Positions 16,554 through 24,782 of a stretch of DNA of 64,000 nucleotides are shown here, in pieces. The notes under the pieces are model-generated. The model saw nothing but the letters and a program-made list of their open reading frames with translations, made no database searches and had not been told where the DNA came from. This stretch comes from Myxococcales bacterium UBA1238 (lineage in GTDB: Bacteria; Myxococcota_A; Bradymonadia; UBA7976; UBA1532), in contig DBWM01000043.1 in the NCBI GenBank assembly GCA_002309015.1, positions 8,292-72,291 on the forward strand, in the 5' to 3' direction. Made by a program: the position numbers and the translations under genes. The number at the start of each line of letters is the position of its first letter. Positions within the stretch are counted from its first letter, which is position 1.

Positions 16554-18248
16554 ATGCTTGAAACCATCAGCAAGGGCTTTCGCGCGGTTAAGCATCGCTT
16601 TCAGGGCAAGCGCGAACTGACCGCCGAAAATATTGAAGAAGCTTTGCGCGACATCCGCGTATCGCTGCTCGAAGCCGACGTCGATTTTAAGGTGGTGCGC
16701 AGCTTTATCGCTGCCGTCAAAGACAAGGCGCTGGGCGAAGTGGTCCGCGTCAAGGCCGGCGACAAACAGGTCACCCCGGGCGACCATTTCATCAAGATCT
16801 GCCATGACGAGCTCGAAGCGCTCATGGGGCCCGTCGACACCAGCCTCACGTTTGCGGCGGGCATCACCAAGATCATGATGATCGGTCTGCAGGGCTCGGG
16901 CAAAACCACCACCTGCGGTAAGTTGGCGTTATATTTAAAGAATCAGGGCCGAAAGCCCTTGATGGTGGCCGGCGATATTTACCGTCCCGCCGCAATCCAG
17001 CAGCTCAAGATTTTGGGTGAACGTCTGGATGTGCCCGTATTTTCAGAAGAAAATCAAACGCCACCCAATATCTGCGCGCATGCCCTCGATTACGCCAAAC
17101 AGCGGGGCTGCGATGTGGTGCTCTTCGATACCGCCGGCCGTCTGGCCATCGACGAAGAGCTGATGCTCGAACTGAGCGAAATTAAAAAGCAAACCAAGCC
17201 CGAAAACGTGATTTTGGTGGTCGATTCGATGATCGGCCAGGACGCGGTGCGCACGGCTTCCACCTTCGACGAGCGCATCGGCATCAGCGGGTTTGTGGTC
17301 ACCAAGCTCGACGGCGACGCGCGCGGCGGTGCAGCGCTCTCGATCAAGACGGTCACGGGCAAGCCGATCAAATTCCTGGGTATGGGCGAAAACCTCGATG
17401 GGCTCGAGGAATTCCGCCCCGAAGGCCTCGCCAGCCGCATCATGGGCTTCGGCGATATCGTCGGCCTGGTCAACGATTTTGAAAAGGTGGTCGACGAGGA
17501 GCAGGCCGCAAAGGACGCGCGCAAACTGCTCTCGGGCCGCTTCGACATGTGGGACTTCTTAGAGCAAATCCGCACCATCCGCAAAATGGGATCTCTGCGC
17601 GATCTCTTTGAAAAGCTTCCGTTTTTTGGCGACGGGCTCCCCGAAGGCATCGATATCGACGACAAAGCGCTGGTGCGCATCGAGGCGATGATCCAATCGA
17701 TGACCAAAGAAGAGCGGCGCAATCCCGACGTGATCGAGCGCGAAAAGCGCAGGGCTCAACGCATCGCGCGCGGTTGCGGTCAGCCTTTGGATGAGGTGAT
17801 GGCCCTCGTGACGCGCTTTAAGGCGATGCGCAAGGTGATGGGCGCCCTCGGTGCGACCAACGGCGGCTTCCTGTCCAGGCTCCCTGGTTTCAAGCAAATT
17901 GCACAGTTAAAGCAGCTCAAGAGCATGAATCTGGGCGAGATCTTTGGCCAGATGGGCGGCGGTGCGCCGGCGGGGCTTGGCGGCGGAGGACTCGGAGGAC
18001 TCGGCGGACTCGGCGGAATGCCCGGTCTTGGAGGCCTCGGCGGTTTAGGCGGATTCGGTGGCATGCCTGGGATGCAAAACCCTCAGGATATTCACGACTT
18101 ACTGCCCGGATTGCCCAAGGGCTACATGCCTCCCGGGATGCCGGGGATGCCGCGCAAGCCTTCGACTCAAAACGCGAATGCCAAGAAGAAATCGCGCGAT
18201 AAGAACAAGCAGGCGAGTGCCAATCGCAAAAAGCAGCATAAAAAGTGA
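16554..18248 (+). CDS. ffh: Signal recognition particle protein Ffh with Gly/Met-rich tail
   Basis: A 564-residue SRP54-type GTPase that binds signal sequences and 4.5S RNA for co-translational targeting to the membrane. It has the helical N domain, the G domain with GLQGSGKTTTCGKL, DTAGRLAIDEE and TKLDGDARGG, and the Met-rich M domain. It is about 110 residues longer than E. coli Ffh: after the M domain a stretch of repeated Gly-Leu-Gly-Gly and Met-Pro-Gly (about residues 462-545) leads to a Lys-rich end. The M domain itself appears complete, so the tail is an extension. Confidence 0.97.
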   Translation: MLETISKGFRAVKHRFQGKRELTAENIEEALRDIRVSLLEADVDFKVVRSFIAAVKDKALGEVVRVKAGDKQVTPGDHFIKICHDELEALMGPVDTSLTFAAGITKIMMIGLQGSGKTTTCGKLALYLKNQGRKPLMVAGDIYRPAAIQQLKILGERLDVPVFSEENQTPPNICAHALDYAKQRGCDVVLFDTAGRLAIDEELMLELSEIKKQTKPENVILVVDSMIGQDAVRTASTFDERIGISGFVVTKLDGDARGGAALSIKTVTGKPIKFLGMGENLDGLEEFRPEGLASRIMGFGDIVGLVNDFEKVVDEEQAAKDARKLLSGRFDMWDFLEQIRTIRKMGSLRDLFEKLPFFGDGLPEGIDIDDKALVRIEAMIQSMTKEERRNPDVIEREKRRAQRIARGCGQPLDEVMALVTRFKAMRKVMGALGATNGGFLSRLPGFKQIAQLKQLKSMNLGEIFGQMGGGAPAGLGGGGLGGLGGLGGMPGLGGLGGLGGFGGMPGMQNPQDIHDLLPGLPKGYMPPGMPGMPRKPSTQNANAKKKSRDKNKQASANRKKQHKK

Positions 18249-18260
18249 TCGCTTGGGCGT

Positions 18261-19235
18261 ATGGAAGACTGTGACAAGACAGAGGGTGAAGGCGTTCCCG
18301 TTGATGACGCTCAACCTGTTGATTTTAAAAACAAAAATGTGAGTGAAATCCATTGCGCCGATCACCCCGATCGCCCTGCTGTCGCACGATGTGTCCAATG
18401 CGGCCGAACGCTTTGCGAAGCCTGCCGAAACCAGAACGAACTCGGTTTAAGCGTTTGCCCCGAATGCGCTTCTCGCCCTCAGTCAGCCGTCAGTGAGTCC
18501 CAAAACGAGACAGAGGCTGAGGTCGAAGGCGAGCCTCAGGATCCGAAAGAGGGCATCCGCGGCGATTCACTGCCGCCCAAATCGGCGCAGGTCTTGTTGC
18601 AGCGACTGCTCCTGGAGCAAGCGGCCCGGCAGGAATGGCGCAAAAACTGCATCGAATGGGAAAACCCGACGCCCCGAAGCGATGGGGCCGCTTTTTTAAA
18701 AACCTGCCTCGCCGCTTTTTTAACGCCCATGCAGTTTATGAGCCGGGTGCCCTGGGTCAGGCGGGATTTGCGCTCGCCGCTCTGTTTTGCGCTGCTCTGC
18801 GGCTCGGTGGGGCAAATGGCCGTCACTTTGCAGGCTCTGCGCGGCAGTGACTGGCTTCAGATGGCGGGTGGTTATCCCGCCGAGTTGTCGCGATCGATGG
18901 TGTTGCTGTCGCTCTGCGTGGCGCCCCTCATGCTTTGCGTAAAGCTGATTCTGGAATCGGGGCTGGCGCATTTTTGCCTGCGCGCATCAGGAATGACGAA
19001 GCGGCCATTTGAGTCCACATTTCGCGCATTTGCGTACGCTCAGGTCTCCTGGATGGCCATGCTTTTGCCCGCGATTGGCGGCTTTGTGCAGAGCTTCTTT
19101 TTAATCTTTTTGATTCTAAACGGCATTCGCAATGCGCATCGGGCGGGGCTCAGTGCAGGCCTCCTGGCGCTTTTGCCGATGGTTTTGCTCGAAGGGTTTG
19201 CGCAAACCTTCCTGCAACACTTTATGCTGACGTAA
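18261..19235 (+). CDS. B-box zinc finger and Yip1-like membrane protein
   Basis: A 324-residue protein. Residues about 28-73 form a Cys/His-rich segment (HCADHPDRPAVARC, CGRTLCEAC, CPEC) that resembles a B-box-type zinc finger; an acidic linker follows; the C-terminal half from about residue 150 has four to five hydrophobic helices with the pattern of the Yip1 domain. This architecture is frequent in Myxococcota and has no known function. It starts 12 bp after ffh on the same strand and may be co-transcribed with it. Confidence 0.75.
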   Translation: MEDCDKTEGEGVPVDDAQPVDFKNKNVSEIHCADHPDRPAVARCVQCGRTLCEACRNQNELGLSVCPECASRPQSAVSESQNETEAEVEGEPQDPKEGIRGDSLPPKSAQVLLQRLLLEQAARQEWRKNCIEWENPTPRSDGAAFLKTCLAAFLTPMQFMSRVPWVRRDLRSPLCFALLCGSVGQMAVTLQALRGSDWLQMAGGYPAELSRSMVLLSLCVAPLMLCVKLILESGLAHFCLRASGMTKRPFESTFRAFAYAQVSWMAMLLPAIGGFVQSFFLIFLILNGIRNAHRAGLSAGLLALLPMVLLEGFAQTFLQHFMLT

Positions 19236-19292
19236 GTTGCAAGCACTCAAACAGCTGTCCTACAGTGTACCGTCGCTTTTTTGGAGGTCACC

Positions 19293-21020
19293 ATGCGGAT
19301 TTTCACTTTGTTGTCAGTTCTCTGCTTCATTAGCTGCAGCGATGACGATTCGGGCAGCGATCTGGATCAAACGGATGCGGATGGTGATGGTTACAGCGTT
19401 GCGGCCGGGGATTGCGATGACAGCGATCCGAAGATTCACCCCAAGGCGCAAGATATTTGTGATGATGGCATCGATCAGGATTGCAACGGGCGCGATCAAT
19501 CCTGCGAGACGGCCGATTTTGATAAGGACGGTTACACGGTAGCGGCCGGTGACTGCAACGATGCGGATCCTTTGATCTACCCTGGTGCCAAAGAAATTGC
19601 GGGCGATCACATCGATCAGGACTGCGATGGGAGCGACCTTGATCCCCAGGATGCAGATGAAGATGGCGATGGCTGGACGCTTCGGCAGGGCGATTGCGAC
19701 GACAGAGATTTCATTCGCAATCCGGGGCGCATGGAAACCTGCGGTAACAACATCGACGAAGATTGCGACGGTCGCGATTTGCCCTGCGACGAAGTGGACG
19801 AGGACGGCGACGGATTTTCGGTGAAAGACGGCGATTGCGACGACAAGAACGCGCGCCGATATCCGGGAGCGGTCGAGAGCTGTGGCAACGGCGTAGACGA
19901 AGATTGCGATGGCAGCGATTTCAAATGCCCCGAGCACGATGCGGACGGTGATGGCATCGACGATTCGAGCGACGTTTGTCCCGACGTGGCCGATCCCTTC
20001 CAGCTCGATGCGGACGGCGATGGCGTAGGCGATGCCTGCGACAACTGCCCGAACGTGCCCAATGCCGATCAGCTCGACAGCGACAAAGACGGTGAGGGCG
20101 ATCTTTGCGACAACGACAGCGATCTCGATGGCGATCACTGGTCCGCGTCCGACGGCGACTGCGACGACAGCAACCCCGCCATTTATCCCGGAGCATCCGA
20201 GCTTTGCGACGGTCTCGACAACGATTGCAACGGATTCATCGATGACGAATGCCCGAGCGATCTCCGCTCCAAACTCATTTCATTTGAAGCCGGTTCCAGC
20301 TTGCTGGGCAGCCAGGATGCCGACGCGGCGGCTTGCGCGCTCGATATGAATTCGGACGAAAACTGCGACGAAGTGCCGCAAAAAACCGTTCAGCTGAGCG
20401 CATTTAGCATCGAAGAGCATGAGGTCACCAATCGCCAGTACCGCGCCTGCGTCGAGGCTGGCCGCTGCACCCCACCGAGCCGTCCTGCAAATACAGCCAG
20501 CGCAGAACAATATTACGATTCCGCATACGACGATCACCCGGTCATTTGGGTAAGCCAGGTTCAGGCCTCGCAATATTGCAATTATGCAGGCGGTCGTCTG
20601 CCCACCGAAGCCGAATGGGAACGCGCAGCGCGCGGCAGTTCCCCAACGACGCATCAACGCTACGTTTTTGGCGATTCTCCGAGCAGCGGATGTGCGGTCG
20701 CCTCAGTCAGCAACTGCCAGTCGGGTACCGAGCCGGTCCTCGCCCATAAAGACAGCGACGTGACGTCTCAGGGCGTGGTCGGGCTCACCGGAAACGTCTA
20801 CGAAATGGCCGCCGGTTACTACGATCCGAGCTATTACCAATCCATCGAGACCGTCGATCCCGCGCCTCTGCAGACGCCGAGTTCGCGCGATCTCATTCCG
20901 GTCAGAGGCGGCAGTTACCGCTCCGCCTGGGCTTTCTCGACGATTACCTACCGCGGCTTCCGCTTGCTGATGAGCCACCGCGAAGGTCGCCCCGATGTCG
21001 GTTTCCGTTGCGTGCGCTGA
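19293..21020 (+). CDS. MopE-type repeat lipoprotein with FGE-sulfatase domain
   Basis: A 575-residue predicted lipoprotein. The signal MRIFTLLSVLCFISC ends in a lipobox-like FISC. Residues about 18-330 are repeats of the putative metal-binding type (D-x-D-x-D-G, GDCDD, P-G-A, CG/CD, D-x-DCDG) known from MopE, with calcium-binding thrombospondin type 3 units near residues 215-290. The C-terminal 240 residues form a formylglycine-generating-enzyme-like domain: IEEHEVTNRQYRAC, GGRLPTEAEWERAARG, LTGNVYEM, RGGSY and a terminal GFRCVR. The ATG at 19293 follows GGAGG. It probably acts at the outer surface; catalytic activity is not implied by the fold alone. Confidence 0.88.
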   Translation: MRIFTLLSVLCFISCSDDDSGSDLDQTDADGDGYSVAAGDCDDSDPKIHPKAQDICDDGIDQDCNGRDQSCETADFDKDGYTVAAGDCNDADPLIYPGAKEIAGDHIDQDCDGSDLDPQDADEDGDGWTLRQGDCDDRDFIRNPGRMETCGNNIDEDCDGRDLPCDEVDEDGDGFSVKDGDCDDKNARRYPGAVESCGNGVDEDCDGSDFKCPEHDADGDGIDDSSDVCPDVADPFQLDADGDGVGDACDNCPNVPNADQLDSDKDGEGDLCDNDSDLDGDHWSASDGDCDDSNPAIYPGASELCDGLDNDCNGFIDDECPSDLRSKLISFEAGSSLLGSQDADAAACALDMNSDENCDEVPQKTVQLSAFSIEEHEVTNRQYRACVEAGRCTPPSRPANTASAEQYYDSAYDDHPVIWVSQVQASQYCNYAGGRLPTEAEWERAARGSSPTTHQRYVFGDSPSSGCAVASVSNCQSGTEPVLAHKDSDVTSQGVVGLTGNVYEMAAGYYDPSYYQSIETVDPAPLQTPSSRDLIPVRGGSYRSAWAFSTITYRGFRLLMSHREGRPDVGFRCVR

Positions 21021-21060
21021 GGGGAATATAGGGAAGGGAACGTTGAAAGTCATTTAAAAA

Positions 21061-21294
21061 TCAGTGGTTATGCGCGCAGCCTGAGCAGCATCCCGAGCTT
21101 GGGCAGTTGTCGTGGCCCGCATAGCCCTGGGCAAACCAGCCGCCGCCTTTCAGCGTGAACGAGGTGCGCTCCATCAGTTTGGTCAATTTGGTGCTGTTAC
21201 ATTCGGGGCAATGGGTGGGGGCGGGATCGCTCATCTTGGCCCAGACGCAGGTCACCACACCGCAATCCTCGCAACGATAATGATAAATCGCCAT
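21061..21294 (-). CDS. FmdB-family zinc ribbon protein
   Basis: A 77-residue protein of the FmdB/CxxC regulatory-type family: MAIYHYRCEDCG at the start and a second C-x2-C (HCPECN) about 20 residues later form a zinc ribbon. Unusually, the C-terminal end is also rich in Cys, His and Gly (CCSGCAHNH), suggesting an additional metal site. The family is widespread and mostly uncharacterised. It is convergent with the MopE-like gene and stands alone. Confidence 0.88.
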   Translation of the reverse strand: MAIYHYRCEDCGVVTCVWAKMSDPAPTHCPECNSTKLTKLMERTSFTLKGGGWFAQGYAGHDNCPSSGCCSGCAHNH

Positions 21295-21457
21295 TTTTTG
21301 AACCTCTCATCTCAAAATCGCTCAGACTTAAGCGCCGGATCCCCGGTTGTCAACCCCATGCCCGATTTTACGGGATCGCCTTCGCGCGTTGATTCGTTTT
21401 TATGACAAGCATTTCAGGCAGTTATAGATTGCTCATATTTTAAGTATAGGAGTGAAG

Positions 21458-22213
21458 ATGTATCGCGGGGCGAGGATTGCGGTTGTGATTCCGGCGCATA
21501 ACGAGGCGCGTTTGCTGCCTGTGACGCTTTCAACGTTGCCTTCGTTTGTGGATCACGTCGTCGTGGTGGACGATGCGAGCCAGGATGAGACCGCTCAGGT
21601 TGCGCGCGATTTTATCACTCAACCCATCGATTTAATTACGCTTTCTGTGAATCAGGGCGTGGGCGGAGCGATTCGGACGGGTTACCGGCGGGCGCTGGAT
21701 TTGGGGGCAGACATCGCGGTGGTCGTGGGGGCCGATGCGCAGATGGCGCCCGAAGAGATGAGCTCCCTTTGCGATCCGATCATCGAGGGCGAGGCGGATT
21801 ACGTAAAGGGCGATCGCCTGGGGCATCCGGACGTGCGTAACCTCATGCCGCGCATGCGTTTTTGGGGCAACTGGGCGCTGACCTTCATGACCCGTGCAGC
21901 CTGCGGTGCCTGGCATCTGCGCGATTCCCAGTGCGGCTATACGGCGATCAGCAAAAAAGCCTTGAGCGCTCTGCCGTTAGAGTCTCTTTACCCGCGTTAC
22001 GGCTTTCCCAACGATCTCATCGGACGCCTGATGGAGCAGGGCGCGCGCATCGCAGATCGCCCCGTCACGCCGATTTACGGCGAAGAGCAGTCCGAAATCC
22101 GCATCTGCAAAGTGGTTTTTACCATCAGCGGGCTCCTGGCGCGCATCTGGGTTCGCCGCCTCTGGCATCGCCTGCACCGGAGCCCCGCGCGCATGGAACT
22201 GAACCCCAGATGA
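21458..22213 (+). CDS. Family 2 glycosyltransferase (dolichyl-phosphate-mannose-synthase type)
   Basis: A 251-residue GT-A fold glycosyltransferase. The nucleotide-sugar site is VVIPAHNEARLLPVTL, followed by HVVVVDDASQDETAQ and the metal-binding GADAQMAPEEM; QCGYTAIS is typical of the DPM1/GtrB-like group. It has no C-terminal membrane helices, unlike GtrB. The ATG at 21458, with AGGAG five bases upstream, was preferred to a GTG two codons earlier. The stop overlaps the start of the next glycosyltransferase (ATGA). Acceptor unknown; a role in polysaccharide or glycolipid synthesis is inferred. Confidence 0.9.
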   Translation: MYRGARIAVVIPAHNEARLLPVTLSTLPSFVDHVVVVDDASQDETAQVARDFITQPIDLITLSVNQGVGGAIRTGYRRALDLGADIAVVVGADAQMAPEEMSSLCDPIIEGEADYVKGDRLGHPDVRNLMPRMRFWGNWALTFMTRAACGAWHLRDSQCGYTAISKKALSALPLESLYPRYGFPNDLIGRLMEQGARIADRPVTPIYGEEQSEIRICKVVFTISGLLARIWVRRLWHRLHRSPARMELNPR

Positions 22214-23367
22214 CGCTTCGAACGCTCGCCCTGACCACCAGTTTCCCTCGATATTCCGGTGACTTACAAGGTTGCTTTGTGGCTGCCTGGGCGCAGGCGC
22301 TGGCGGATTTGGGCGCAGAGATTCAGGTTTTGGCGCCGGATTCGGGGGATTGGGCACCCAAATCGGTTGTGCGCTGCGGTTTTAAAACCTTTGGCTCGCT
22401 GCTTTCCTGCGGAGGGGCGCCCGATCGCTTGTTTTCATCCCGGGGCCTTTCGCGGCTTTTATCTTTAAATTCAGCTTGTTGCAGTTCTCTCTCGCTGCTT
22501 TGGTCTGCATGGCAGAGGGCGCCTCAGTTCGATGCGGTGGTCGGTCACTGGCTTTGCCCCTGCGGGCTGGTGGCGGCGTTGGCGGGGCGCGGGGCGCGGC
22601 GTTACGCCTATGCGCACGGAGGCGATGTGGCGCTTTTGGAAGCGATGCCGGCAGGCCGTCAGCTGGCTCGTTTCCTGGGGCATTCTCTGGATGGAATCAC
22701 ATTTGTTTCTGCGCAGTTACGTGATCGATTCCTGAAGCTTTCCGGGCCTTGCAAAGCCTCCCTGGCGGTGCTTTCGATGGGCGTTCAAACCCCATACCCC
22801 GATCCTTTGAGCGCGAAGCGTTTCCTTCAGCGCGCGGCCGGGCGTCCGGTGGTGGCTACGGTGGGCCGCCTGGTTAAACTCAAAGGCTACGATCTGCTCG
22901 CGGAGGCGCTCTCGGGGATCGATGCGCTTTGGATCGCCGCAGGGGAGGGCGGGAGCAGGGCAGAGCTCGAAGAAATCTGCCTTAAAAATCGCGTAGATGT
23001 GTGGTTCTCAGGTCAGCTGTTGCCCAAAGATCGGGACGCTTTGCTTTCGGTCGCCTCGCTGTTTGTGGCGCCGTCAAGGCCGCTGTCTCAGCGCGAGGAG
23101 GGCATGCCCGTCAGCGTGCTCGAAGCGATGGTTCAGGGCGTGCCGGTGGTGGCAGCAAAGACGGGCGGGATTGCGGAACTGGAGGGTCAGACGGGCGTTT
23201 CACTGGTGCCGCCAAACGATAAAAAATCGTTAAAAAGCGCGATATTAGAAGCGCTTTCGAGGACAGGCGGGTTTTTGAGGGATCAGATGCGCGCGGAGCA
23301 CGCGCGGTATTTGTGGTCGGCGCTCGGGCCGGCGCATTTGGAGAGGCTCACTGTTTCTCGACGATGA
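22210..23367 (+). CDS. Family 4-type glycosyltransferase
   Basis: A 385-residue GT-B fold glycosyltransferase. The N-terminal domain begins TTSFPRYSGDLQGCFVAAWA; the C-terminal donor domain has VGRLVKLKGYDLLAEAL and the E-x7-E-like signature region EGMPVSVLEAMVQGVPVVAAKTGG. It starts within the last codons of the upstream GT2 gene (4-bp overlap), so the two enzymes are probably made together and act on the same glycan. The 3' end overlaps the convergent methyltransferase gene by 20 bp. Confidence 0.92.
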   Translation: MTLRTLALTTSFPRYSGDLQGCFVAAWAQALADLGAEIQVLAPDSGDWAPKSVVRCGFKTFGSLLSCGGAPDRLFSSRGLSRLLSLNSACCSSLSLLWSAWQRAPQFDAVVGHWLCPCGLVAALAGRGARRYAYAHGGDVALLEAMPAGRQLARFLGHSLDGITFVSAQLRDRFLKLSGPCKASLAVLSMGVQTPYPDPLSAKRFLQRAAGRPVVATVGRLVKLKGYDLLAEALSGIDALWIAAGEGGSRAELEEICLKNRVDVWFSGQLLPKDRDALLSVASLFVAPSRPLSQREEGMPVSVLEAMVQGVPVVAAKTGGIAELEGQTGVSLVPPNDKKSLKSAILEALSRTGGFLRDQMRAEHARYLWSALGPAHLERLTVSRR

Positions 23368-24058
23368 CCACGAGGAATCCGCCGAATTTGGCAGTCAGGC
23401 TGCAGTCGCGGGCGAGGCGCTCCAGGCGGGCAAGAACGGGCGCGACGATGGGGAGGCGGTGCACGGCAGCAAAGGGCGTAAGAACCCGAACCCCACGAAA
23501 TTCTTTGATTTTTAAGCAGTCGGGCAGATAGCCTGCGATGCTTTCGGTGGTGTCGTAGCGGGTGAACACATCTTCGTCGTTGCTGGTCTCGCTGATCGCG
23601 TTCGGCTTCTTTAGACGCTTGATCGCGTAACGCAGCGAATGTTTGTTGTAAAACTCCAGTGCCGCGCGCCCGCCGGGCTTTAACACGCGCCCCACCTCGG
23701 CCATCGCCAGTTCGATTTCTTCAATATGGGCGAGGACTTTGAACGAAACCACCGCATCGAAGCTGGCATCCGCAAAAGGCAGCGCGGTGGCGGAGCCTTC
23801 TAGGGTTTTAAGCCCGCGCTCGTGAGCGGTCTGAAGCATGCCCCGGCTGATGTCAATTCCGACCGCTGATTTTGCAACTTCCGATAATCGTTGAAGAATC
23901 AGCCCCGTTCCGCATCCGATTTCGAGGGCATCGGCGCCTGCAACCAGAGGCCGCGCGATTTCGAGTTGAAGGTTGTCGAGCAAGGCGTGGTAACCGTGAT
24001 GGCGCTCGCGTTCGTACCAGCCTGCAAAGTCGTCATAATAGGTGCGATTGTCTTTCAT
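23348..24058 (-). CDS. Class I SAM-dependent methyltransferase
   Basis: A 236-residue methyltransferase with the SAM motif ALEIGCGTGLILQRL near residue 45, the second acidic motif VGIDISRGML, and the post-motif region KPGGRAALEFYN. The N-terminus (TYYDDFAGWYERERH) resembles UbiE/ubiquinone-type and small-molecule methyltransferases. Substrate unknown; its convergent position beside two glycosyltransferases gives only weak context. The ATG at 24058 was chosen because the 33 upstream in-frame codons do not resemble the family. Confidence 0.88.
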   Translation of the reverse strand: MKDNRTYYDDFAGWYERERHHGYHALLDNLQLEIARPLVAGADALEIGCGTGLILQRLSEVAKSAVGIDISRGMLQTAHERGLKTLEGSATALPFADASFDAVVSFKVLAHIEEIELAMAEVGRVLKPGGRAALEFYNKHSLRYAIKRLKKPNAISETSNDEDVFTRYDTTESIAGYLPDCLKIKEFRGVRVLTPFAAVHRLPIVAPVLARLERLARDCSLTAKFGGFLVVIVEKQ

Positions 24059-24219
24059 GGCGGTGGTTATGGCGTTTCGTCGATCAATGCGCAAGAGCCT
24101 TGCGGGATCGTTTTTGCGCTTTAGGGGAACTGCGGTACTCTCGCGCCTGAAGTCCAAAGGTGAAAGGTTTGAAGGGCTTTCCCCTTCGACAACCGAAACA
24201 GCCTCATTTTTAGATTTTT

Positions 24220-24780
24220 ATGAATGCGCAGGGTTCTATGAGCAATCGAACGGGGGAAGGCAAGGGTTTTGGCCGGTTTTTAATTTGTCTGGCCCTTTTG
24301 GTGGTGTTGCTGCTCTTTTTCTCGGGAAGAAAGGGCTTAAAAGTCGGGCAGTTAGCGCCAGACTTCGATTTAATGACCGCTCAGGGCGAACGCGTCAGTT
24401 TGGCGAATTTGCGCGGTAAAATTGTTGTTTTAGAGTTCTGGGCCAGTTGGTGCAAATATTGCCGCCCGGCGCTCAAAGCGGTTGACATGGTGCGTCAACA
24501 TTATGACCAGGATGATCAAGTTTATATTGCTGCGGTTAATTTTGAAGGTATGACTGATAAGTCTTTGCTTAAAATTGCAAAAAGCAGAGGCATTCAAATG
24601 CCGCAGATCCAGGATATGACCGGGCAAATGGCGCAGGCTTATTTGATTCGCAGCCTGCCTTCCCAGGTGATCATCGATAAGGAAGGCAAAGTGGCGCAGG
24701 TTTTTACGGGGTTACCTTCGCGTCCCATTGAAACGAATATGTTTGAGATGACCAGGGATGTTGTGGAGAAACTGAGGTAG
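24220..24780 (+). CDS. Membrane-anchored TlpA-like thiol-disulfide protein
   Basis: A 186-residue protein: a short basic N-terminus, one membrane helix (about residues 19-35) serving as an uncleaved anchor, and a periplasmic thioredoxin fold with the redox motif WCKYC (Cys78, Cys81) and the cis-proline segment SLPSQVIID. It belongs to the TlpA/ResA/AhpC-TSA-related group that reduces disulfides in cytochrome maturation or in secreted proteins. No cytochrome maturation genes are nearby, so its partner is unknown. An internal ATG at codon 7 is an alternative start. Confidence 0.88.
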   Translation: MNAQGSMSNRTGEGKGFGRFLICLALLVVLLLFFSGRKGLKVGQLAPDFDLMTAQGERVSLANLRGKIVVLEFWASWCKYCRPALKAVDMVRQHYDQDDQVYIAAVNFEGMTDKSLLKIAKSRGIQMPQIQDMTGQMAQAYLIRSLPSQVIIDKEGKVAQVFTGLPSRPIETNMFEMTRDVVEKLR

Positions 24781-24782
24781 GG

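Noticed and set aside
19314..20138. Long open frame antisense to the MopE-like repeats
   Set aside because: It mirrors the Asp-rich codon pattern (GAT/GAC gives ATC/GTC, hence Ile/Val) of the sense gene; repetitive composition explains it.
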